Part shown: positions 55,764-64,000 of the stretch, piece by piece
Layout: every line of letters starts with the position of its first letter
Position numbering within the stretch: the stretch's first letter is position 1
Source of the DNA: Sorex araneus
Taxonomy: Eukaryota; Chordata; Mammalia; Eulipotyphla; Soricidae
Assembly: GCF_027595985.1 (NCBI RefSeq)
Contig: NC_073302.1
Span: forward strand, 398,336,310-398,400,309
Reading direction: 5' to 3'
Length of the DNA: 64,000 nucleotides
Notes under the pieces: generated by a model
Seen by the model: the letters and a program-made list of their open reading frames with translations, nothing else
The model's database searches: none
What the model was told of the DNA's origin: nothing
Translations under genes and position numbers: made by a program

Positions 55764-58761
55764 TGACAGCATACACATACGCTGGCATTGGAAGCATCCA
55801 TCAATGACCTGATGGTGCAAGTGCAGAAGATCAAGTATGATGTCATTGGATTGACTGAGATGAGAAGGCATGGGACACATCACGCCGTTTTCGACACTGG
55901 CAAAGAAGTGTTCCTTAGAACATGCGACAGTGTGTAGTGTCGATGTCCTTGTCAACATGAACTTGGACATTAGCATTGATTTGTTCAAATGCCCAACAAC
56001 CTGAATCGGATTCTTACATTTGAATAGATGTGACTCATTGCTGGCAGTTTCTATCTTCATCATCTATGTACCAACATCCAACTACGATGAAGACTTTGAG
56101 ACATTCTACTTGGACTTGGAAAAGTTCTAGAAAGAAGATCACACCTTCTACAAAGTCATTGTCCGTGATTTTAATGCCAAGATAGGACCTAGAATGTCAT
56201 CCGAAGAACTCCACATCTGGACCCACAGCCTAGAATGAAACGAACAGAGTAAGAAACTGAGTTCATCACATTGACCAAGACCATAATAACTCGCAGTTCC
56301 AGAAAGCAGAATGTAAACGTTGGACATCGGAGTTTCCAGGTGGACAGTTCCACAAAAAAATTGACCGCATCATATTCAGTCAATGGTTTTGCCTGACCAA
56401 TGTCGCTGTTATTCTAAAATTCCAAACAGGATCAGACTACCATCTCATTCATGCAAAATTCTACTTCACAGAGTGGAGAGAAAGGGCTGCAAAGTTTAAG
56501 AAGAGAACTCCCAGAACGACTACCAACTGGGAGCTCTTTGGCACTATTGCAGCAATATGGGAAGATGCTGTCATTGACAACATTGATGAGGAATATGATC
56601 GACTGGTTCAGCACCTTCATGATTGTTCAAGGAATGCAGAGAGAGAGAGAGAGAAATCCACAAAAAAGAAGCCTGTCTTCAGAAACTCTTGAGTTCATTC
56701 ACCAACGTGGTTGGTGAGAGCCTCAGGCAATCACAAGCTAATGTCCAAGCTCACAAAGCTGTGCAGAGAATCCATAAAGGAAGACCTCAGAGAGAGAAGA
56801 GCAGTAGTGTTTGCCAATGCAGCAGAAGCTAGGAAAAGTATTGGCAATGCCCGACTGTCCTTCACTAACTACAAGAACAAGATGACTTCCCTCAGACGTC
56901 CTAATGGATTTATCACATCTTCCAGAGGGCAATGGAGAAGGTTATCCATGACTTCTACTCGGATCTCTTCACTAGGCACATACCGAACTCCGCAGGATGG
57001 ATTTGTCATTCCCAGTGTTCTCCCTTCCAAAATCCAACACACCATTTCATCAGCAAAGAAGCATACAGCACAACATCAGACCTGAACACCTGAAGAATCT
57101 GCCACCAGTACTTGTCAATACACTGGTTTGGCTCTTCACATGCTACCTGTCTGAATGCACGGTTTTGTCCCAGTGGAAAACGAGCAGGACCATTCTGTTG
57201 TACAAAACATCCACAAAATCGGCAACTATTGCCCGATCTGCCTGTTGTCCATTGTCTAAAAGTTTCACTCGAGTCATCCTGAATAGAATGAAGGACAACC
57301 ATGCAAGAAAGCCGGGTTCTGAAAAGGATTCAGCACAGTCGACCATATCCACATTACAACTAAGCTTATTGGGGTTCGAGAGAGTTCAAGATGCCGCTCT
57401 GTATAATGTTCATTGATTTAAATAAGGCCTTTGATTCTGTTGAGACTGAAGTGGTTATTGAAGCCCTAACCAAACAGGGCAATCAAACTCAGTACATCAG
57501 GATCCTCTGTGAGCTGTATTATGGATTCACCACCAGGATCTCACTATTCTGCAAGGAAATGATCATCAACTCAAAGAGAGGTGTTCGGCAGGGCGATACC
57601 ATTTCAAAAAACACTTCAATACCCCCCTCGAGAACATCATATGATGACTGGAATGGGAAGGAATGGGAGTGAAGATACAGAGTCGGCAACTACACCACCT
57701 CCGCGTCACTGATGACATCGTTCTAATAACACCAAACATTAGGGGCTGGAGCAATAGCACAGTGGGTAGGAAATTTGCCTTGCATGAGGCCCACCCGGGT
57801 TCGATTCCCAACATCCCACATGGTCCCCCAAAGACCGCCAGGAGTGTTTCCTGAGTGCAGAGCCAGGAGTTAACCCCTTTGCATTGCCGGGTATGACCCA
57901 AAAGAGAAAAGAAAGGAAAGGAAAACAAAACAAAACAAAACAAAACAAAACAAAAAAGCACCAAACATTAGCCAAGCAACACAAATGCTGGCCGACTTCG
58001 ACCGTGAGTGTGGAAAGGTCAGACTGCAGCTAAACCTCATGAAGACAATGTTCATGAGAAACAAATTAGTTCCTGATGTTCTATTTGCTCTCAACAGAAA
58101 ATGAACATCTCTGAATGCAGCAGTTATGTGTACCTAGGTCGAGAACTCAGCATGACAAATGACCTGGCACCTGAAATGCCCAGGAGGAAGAGAGAGGCGT
58201 GGATGCCTTCAAGAGCATTGAAGAAGTGGTTAAGAGGATGGAGAATCTCTGACTCCGGGCACATCTTTTCAACTTCACCCACCATTTTTTCCTGCACTAA
58301 CATATGCCTCAGAGACCTGGGCCCTATGAAAACAGGATGAGAATGCTATTAGAATATCCCAAAGAGAATTCAAAAGACCTATGCTTGGAATATCATGTTT
58401 CACTCAAGTGAGAGAGGAATCCGGAGCTATGAACTCCATTGATGATCAAGAATCAGGGATGCTGTTTCGTTTGCCAAGGTGTCAAAAAATCAGATGGGCC
58501 AGACATGTACTGAGATTTAGAGATGACTGCTGGACTAGACCTGTTACTGACTGGATTCCACAGGATGTCAAAAGACCATATGGCCACCCACCTATGAGAT
58601 GATCAGACTTCTTTGTCAAGACCCTGAATTAATGGTTTGAGGCACTTCGTATTCCTGGAGTGAGCAGATGCCATTGGGCTACACTAGCATGCAACAAGGA
58701 TGAATGGAGACATTACTGGCACCTGAAAGAGCAAATCGATGAGCAATGGGATGACAAGTGA
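55764..58761 (+). pseudogene. RTE endonuclease-reverse transcriptase ORF, broken (copy B)
   Basis: Motifs are collinear with copy A: EMRRH near 55855, R-D-F-N-A-K-I-G at about 56164-56190 (first Arg instead of Ser/Gly) and the HKKIDRI region near 56350 (HNEID in copy A). Reverse transcriptase blocks include DLNKAFDSVE near 57413-57442, GVRQGDT near 57580-57600 and the polymerase box V-T-D-D at 57705-57716. The last 18 codons read W-R-H-Y-W...D-D-K and the stop is TGA 58759-58761. An AG microsatellite (56638-56655), frameshifts, stops and the SINE inactivate it. Confidence 0.9.
57743..57959 (+). mobile_element. SOR SINE inserted in RTE copy B
   Basis: Head, intact B box GGTTCGATTCCC, body and an (ACAAA)n-rich tail. 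CACCAAACATTAG, which is RTE coding sequence, is duplicated exactly (57730-57742 and 57960-57972), so the RTE was already in place. Confidence 0.97.
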
Positions 58762-58784
58762 TACAAGTGATACAGTTTATTTCA

Positions 58785-60665
58785 TTTAAATTTTAAACAT
58801 TCTCTGAATTTCTTTCTTAAAGGTAAGTTAAGTTTTTAGCAGAAGTCCCCTAGAAAGATCTCTAGTTTAAGTCTCAAGCTCAAAGGTCAGGCAAGTCTAG
58901 TGCCTCCTGGGCACAGTGAAGATAAGCAGCTGTGCCTGGTAGACTCCAGAACCTTCCATTGCTCTGTTCTGTCCCCAGAGCTCCTTGAAATGGCACAGAT
59001 ACCCCTGCCTTATCAATTTGACTCAGCAAGATATACATTCTATGCCTGTGCTATCAAGATTTTTAGAATTGGCCACACTACTCTCTTTCTGGGATAGGGT
59101 AAAATTATTTTATGTATATTTTATTATATTTTTGTGATTGGTAGTTTTTTGTAGTTAATCTAAATTATCATACGTAGCTGTGTGATTGACTTAGAATATT
59201 TAATACAAAATTTACTTTCATCCCCCAAATTGGTTATATGTGTCCTGCTCAACTTCTCCCAGCACTAATCTAGAGAGAGTAGAAGTTTTGTACTTAAAGT
59301 AGCCCAGATAAAAGTGTCCCCTCAGAATGCTAGATGGGTCTTTCTTCTGAGTCCTCTGCTATGTCAGTCTGACCAGTACACTTTCTTTAAATAAACTGAC
59401 TTTGTTCTGACTAAACTCTCTTGCTCCTAGTAAATTATTTTACTATTCGACAGCTCTGACCTAGTGTGGCCTGGGTTCATGCACCTACTTCTGACCCTTC
59501 AATAAGCAACAAAGAAACATTTATTGTTTTAATCATATTCTGAACAAGTTTATCTAAGGTTATATTTCTTACTGAATATTTTTATGCTGCAAAGAGTATC
59601 GAGTAAGTTCATATTTCCACTGTTGGCTCAAGGCTTCGCATCTAAAGTTGTGCTTCTGCAGATTTAATTCTCAGTGCTATCCTGTTCCTATGGGCCTCGA
59701 TCCTTATTGTAACTCCACTTTAAACAGATGGTGTATTATAAAGACTCTTCTTCTTCAAAACAATTATAGCCTTCCAGGAAAACATTCTTTGTGTTGTTGT
59801 TTTGAACTGGCCAGTGTACTATAAACAGAAAACTCATACCATTATAAAAAAAAAATCGTGAATTGTGCTCAGCAGTTCTTCATAATTGAGATTTACTACA
59901 GTTCCCAAATTTAATTTAGCAGAAGGGTTATATCATAGTAGAAGAAAATAAAATGTTAAACTAAGATGTTTGAATTAATTTTCTAGCAGCAATACATATA
60001 AGTCATAAAAAAGATAAAAGTACTTTATCTGCTAAGACTTGAGAATATGTCAAAATTTAAATCCATAAAATAATAAGGTTTATGGTGTGAAACGTAAGAG
60101 ACAAAGTATAAGGATTAAAAGATGTGTCACCACATGGACACCAGCAAGGAACCTACTGATCTTTTCTGTCATTGGCAATAATTAAGGCTAGCACTAGGTG
60201 CCCTTGCAAATCCACCCACATGCAGACATTCTGAGCCCATTTAGAAAGAATTTATTTGTTTCAGCAGGCAACTTACAACATCTTTGAATTGGAAAATTGC
60301 CTCTCCTAGTGTTCCAGCATTTATTGTCCTCTAAATTATTGCTAAGGCTGTGTTTTCCACTTTTTTGTTCTTGGACTCTCTATTATTCTTACTGGAGTAC
60401 ACACAGGGGCAGACAGCTCTCTCTCCTCACTTTAGTGGAGCAGAATGCCAGTGGAAGAATTCATTTTTGACTTTGTTAGCAATTACAGTACAAGCATATG
60501 ATACATAATTTTTGACTACATAAGCAATAGTAGAAACTGGAACAGTTCCTTGAATAAGTCTAAAGACATGGTACCCAACAATTGTTTAAACTCTCTTCAT
60601 TTAAATTTCCCTTCTCCATAATAATTTGCATAAACCCTCTGGGTTAAATACAAGTGTTTTTACCT
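58785..60665. other. Mostly unique DNA, possible LTR-like segment
   Basis: 58900-59510 has an LTR-like ending: AATAAACTGACTTTG, then 'ctctcttgctcctagtaaat' and 'gacagctctgacctag'. No partner copy is seen, so it is not called separately. The remainder is AT-rich without a gene. Confidence 0.35.
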
Positions 60666-60683
60666 CCTCAAGAATGAAAACCA

Positions 60684-60845
60684 GGGACTGGAGCAATAGC
60701 ACAGGGGGTAGGGCATTTTCCTTGCATGCAGCCGACCCGGGTTTGATTCCCAGCATCCCATATGGTCCCCTGAGCACCGCCAGGAGTAATTCCTGAGTGC
60801 AGAGCCAGAAGTAACCCCTGTGTGACCCAAAAAGCAAAAAAAAAA
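60684..60845 (+). mobile_element. Young SOR SINE with 14-bp duplication
   Basis: Near-consensus except for a small deletion of the 'catcgccggg' piece before the tail. AAGAATGAAAACCA repeats exactly at 60670-60683 and 60846-60859. Confidence 0.96.
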
Positions 60846-61290
60846 AAGAATGAAAACCAAAGGCTTTAATATATTTGTTAGAGGTTATTGCCACTAGGAG
60901 ATGAGTCATTTCAGATGGAAAGAGGCCAAGTACAGAATCCTGGTCCTAAAGGAACTGAATGTGGGCAGGGATGGTCAGAAAGATTTGGTTTTGACCTCCA
61001 GGGATATGAACAACCGAATTGTTCATACTTTTGATTCAACATTTCCTTCTCTCACATTCTCTTCGAGTCTAAAGAGAAAACACACCTCAGGTCCCTCTTC
61101 ACACCTGCTCCTCCTACAGCATCTTTTTGCATTTCTTGATGCTTCATCTCCATACTCCCCCTCCCCCCACAGTGCATATCAGTCCCATCTGTAACTAGGT
61201 AAAATGTAACTTGGGTCCAAGTTTTTAGCAAATCTTCTAAAGTCTTTGAGTCTTTTCCCTCCCCATGCCAGCAGCATTCTCAGTATCTTT

Positions 61291-61476
61291 ATTATTATTA
61301 TTATTATTATTTTTGCTTTTTGGGTCGCACCTGGTAATACACAGGAGTTAATCCTGGTTTTGCACTCAGCAATTACTCCTGGCAGTCCTCAGGGGACCAT
61401 ATGGGATGCTGGGAATCCAACCTGGGTCAGCTGCATGTGAGGCAAATGCCCTACCCGCTGAGCTATCACTCCAGCC
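61291..61476 (-). mobile_element. Young SOR SINE with ATT-repeat tail
   Basis: The tail is (ATT)n instead of poly(T). CTCAGTATCTTT is duplicated exactly (61279-61290 and 61477-61488). Confidence 0.95.
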
Positions 61477-61489
61477 CTCAGTATCTTTT

Positions 61490-63170
61490 TTCTGAAAGCA
61501 GTTTTGGTCATGATAAATGGGAAAGAGGGAAGTATATCTGTGTGGAAAGAGCAAGTAACTTCCTCAAGTAAACTGGACCACATTTACTTTCAATTTCAAT
61601 GGGATTATATTTGATTTGTCATACTTAATCTTTAACGGTTTCAGTACAGTTAGAATTTTTATCCTTTTTGTTGATATCATTTATTTCAGCTACAGAGTTT
61701 CTTTCAGCCTCCTTATTCTGAGAGCACCCCTTTTCTTTGTCCTTCTGTCCCCGACCCATTTATACTCCTGTTTTCTCACTTGCCTTGTCTCTCTCTGCCT
61801 CCTCTGCTTGTTCCTCAGCTTCTGGAGAATGAGACATCTAAGCAATTTGGGTCAGTTCTACATATTTGCTTCTCTGACCCATGTTGTATGAAGGACAGTA
61901 GGGGGCCTGATTCTCCCATCTCACACATGTCTTTGTCATAAACATATTATTTCATTCTGAAATTTTCTCAAACTCCTGAATCTAGTCTACCTATGGTGCT
62001 TCTACAGCTGCAAGAAAGTTAGACTGTCAGCACTACAACCTTGTCAAAGAGTCTTATCATTCTGTTGACAAAAACTAGATGAAAGACAAAAACACTTCTA
62101 CAAGCAAGCAAGTAGTGCCATGATCTTATTTGCATAGGTCACTCATGACTTCTTCTTCATCCCAACTCTTATTGTGGTGGTGGTGGTGCAGAGGGTACTG
62201 TTCATTGTAGGTGAGGAACACAGAGGAAGAGAAATCCACTGATCTTTAAAAGTACAGCATAACATAATACTAAATTTTGTTTGGGGTGCATCGTTTATCA
62301 CTTGAAATTGTTGGCTGCAGTAGAACCTAGAGAAAGACAAGAATACAGAATGGTCAAAGTTAATGTTCTTACTATATCTGAAAGAATTAGAGGAAACTTG
62401 AGGCCTTGATAGACTGCCTCTCAGAGCCAGCAGAGAAAATAATGAAACAAGATAGACTTGACCGATGGATACTTTTTAACCTTGTGAGCAGATAGACATC
62501 TCAATGTTTCATGTATCCAAACTGCTGAATTTATTGGAACACAAATGCAAAATAGAGATAAAGATATTAATACTTTATTTACAACCAGTTCAAATTAGTA
62601 TTCTAAATCCTAGTATCACATTAGATAAGTGGATGAAAAATATAAATGGGGAGTTTAAAAATGAGCAACCACAATGTCTAGAAACATTTGAAATTATTTA
62701 AATGTTAATTTAAAGCATATTAAGTTTACAATATTTATTTTAAGAAAAATGTCTTTTTGAGTAGGATTATGAGTAAAGACTCTCATATGATGCCTCTAAG
62801 TAAAAACTTTCTATAACATTTAAGTTACATATAAATTTTTCATAATCATCAAATTTTATTTGAAAAATAAAAAACCATATGAATTTTTCACAATCATCAA
62901 ATTTTATTTGAAATATGGCAATGAACAAATATATGGTTTAAAAGGAATAAAAATATCAGATGAATTTGTATCATCAAAAATGTTTTCTAAATAGAGGTCA
63001 CATCCAGATGTTATTTGGGGGCCAATGGATTTTTTAAAATAAGGGGATACTAGGGGAAGAAGGTGCAATGTACTGTGCTGGAGGATTTACAATACTGGTG
63101 GTTGTTGTGGTATTGTAAGATTTACATTGAGTCATGGAATTCAACCACTAAAACATACAGTCATGTGAAC
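61490..63170. other. Unique AT-rich DNA
   Basis: It includes a 48-bp-period duplication at 62831-62913. No gene is recognised. Confidence 0.5.
62831..62913. repeat. Tandem duplication, 48-bp period
   Basis: A 35-base block starting ATRAATTTTTCAYAATCATC occurs at 62831-62865 and 62879-62913 with two mismatches, separated by 13 bases. Confidence 0.9.
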
Positions 63171-63176
63171 TATGTA

Positions 63177-63177
<1 letters not shown>

Positions 63178-63226
<49 letters not shown>
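63178..63226. repeat. (ATC)n microsatellite
   Basis: About 16 ATC units at the tail of the RTE derivative. It is the minus-strand counterpart of the (GAT)n tail at 5.1 kb. Confidence 0.97.
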
Positions 63227-63609
63227 CTTTGATTGTCGAATTTCTTGAGCAGTCTCAGTAACGTCTCCATTCATCCTATCCCTGAGATTTTAGAAGCCTC
63301 TCCCAATGATGCCGCATTGGAGGCTCTTTCAATGTCAGGGGAATGAGACCCAGCATTGTTACTGGATTTGGCATATGAACTATGGCAAGTTTGGCATATG
63401 AAACACTATGGGGAGTTTGCAAGGCTCTCCCATGTGGGCAGGAAACTCTCAATAGCCTTCTGGTTCTCCCAGAGGGAGAAGTAGGCTATAAGATGTCACA
63501 TAGCCTTGAAGCCGAGCAGTTCCAGGAGCTTGCTTTTAAATCTCTGGATGTTGGCCATTGGTGGGATTACAGGGCGCCAGAGGCAGTCCCTGGGTGTGAC
63601 CGCCTAGCT

Positions 63610-64000
63610 ACTGGAAAATGGGAAATCTGGGCAGAAGAGGCCCAGTCCCGATCTGAGCAGGCTTAGAGGTCTCAGCCCCGGGTCCCACACACCTGGGTTC
63701 CTCTGCCGGTAACCTCATGCAGAAAGTCTCTGGCACACATACCTTGCTCTCTTTTCTGGGGCCTCCTCGGAGGGGATGGGCTCCAGCTTTCCTCCCCCGC
63801 CCGAGCACAGCTCCCGAGGCTGAAGACCTCCGGAACCTTAGCCACAGCCATGCTCAAGGCCCCTCTCCACATGTTCGGATGAGCCTCACGCATGAAGGTA
63901 CGAGCAGAGGAATCCAGGTGTGTGGAACACTGTGCTGAGACCTCCAAGCCTGCTCAGATCAGGGCTGGGCCTCTTTCGCCCAGATTTCCCATTTTCCAGT
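63610..64000. repeat. 111-bp inverted repeat, RTE 5'UTR
   Basis: 63610-63720 and 63890-64000 are imperfect reverse complements of equal length (for example ACTGGAAAATGGGAAATCTGG against the last 21 bases of the window) with a 169-base spacer. The arms may extend beyond the window. Confidence 0.9.

Larger units (their letters stand above)
55764..58780 (+). mobile_element. RTE-clade LINE, copy B, 5' truncated
   Basis: It starts within the first codons of the ORF (tgacagcatacacatacgctgg corresponds to 28388-28425 of copy A). It continues to the intact 3' end at 58705-58775, including the stop codon and TGATACAAG tail repeats. A SOR SINE splits it at 57743. 5' truncation is normal for LINEs. Confidence 0.9.
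63178..64000 (-). mobile_element. Internally deleted RTE derivative with head-to-head 5'UTR, cut by window end
   Basis: On the minus strand the tail is an (ATC)n array (63178-63225), then the RTE 3' end, the joint 'ctaaaatctcagggatagga', the proximal 5'UTR and the distal unit to 63720. From about 63721 a second 5'UTR unit runs in the opposite direction (cctcggaggggatgggctcc ... ccattttccagt) to the window edge. No coding sequence is present. Confidence 0.8.

Noticed and set aside
58900-59510. Further solo LTR
   Set aside because: The polyadenylation-like end is suggestive, but no TG start, target duplication or second copy was found.

Overview
This window is mammalian nuclear DNA, almost certainly from a shrew of the genus Sorex (Sorex araneus or a close relative). 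The basis is a very abundant tRNA-derived, poly(A)-tailed SINE that I recognise as the shrew SOR family, together with an RTE-clade LINE of the type reported in the common shrew. The DNA is AT-rich and non-operonic. Nearly all open frames are chance frames or frames running through repeats.

Host gene content is sparse. The only convincing host coding sequence is four spliced exons on the + strand (15530-15660, 16454-16546, 17413-17482, 23469-23585). They join in one frame with matching phases and end at a TGA, with an AATAAA downstream. They encode about 136 C-terminal residues of a membrane protein with two hydrophobic segments, which I could not name. A degenerate U6 snRNA pseudogene lies at 5622-5727. 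Three CTCF-like motifs are candidate regulatory sites.

The rest is a dense, nested repeat landscape. (1) SOR SINEs with poly(A) tails, many with clear target-site duplications, are presumably moved by L1. (2) L1 pieces occur, mostly 3' ends plus ORF1-like fragments. (3) Two decayed, nearly full-coding RTE LINE copies lie at about 27.7-31.2 kb and 55.76-58.78 kb, each with apurinic-like endonuclease and reverse transcriptase remnants. (4) Many short elements share the RTE 3' tail. These include composite SINEs (tRNA head + RTE 5'UTR piece + RTE 3' tail) and headless internally deleted RTE derivatives (5'UTR joined directly to the 3' tail), some ending in long GAT/ATC microsatellites. (5) Four solo LTRs of one ERV family are present, two with perfect 6-bp target duplications, plus weaker LTR remnants of other families. 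(6) There are several AT, GT, GATA, GAT and CT microsatellites.

The most interesting theme is the parasite chain built around the RTE element. Its peptide sequence resembles RTEs of parasitic nematodes as I remember them. Both of its ends were captured to build SINEs and deletion derivatives. The same tRNA head was attached to two bodies that depend on two different LINE machineries (L1-type poly(A) and RTE-type tail). The RTE 5'UTR also appears as tandem units and as head-to-head inverted copies. All family names rest on my reading of the sequence and memory of the families; no searches were run.
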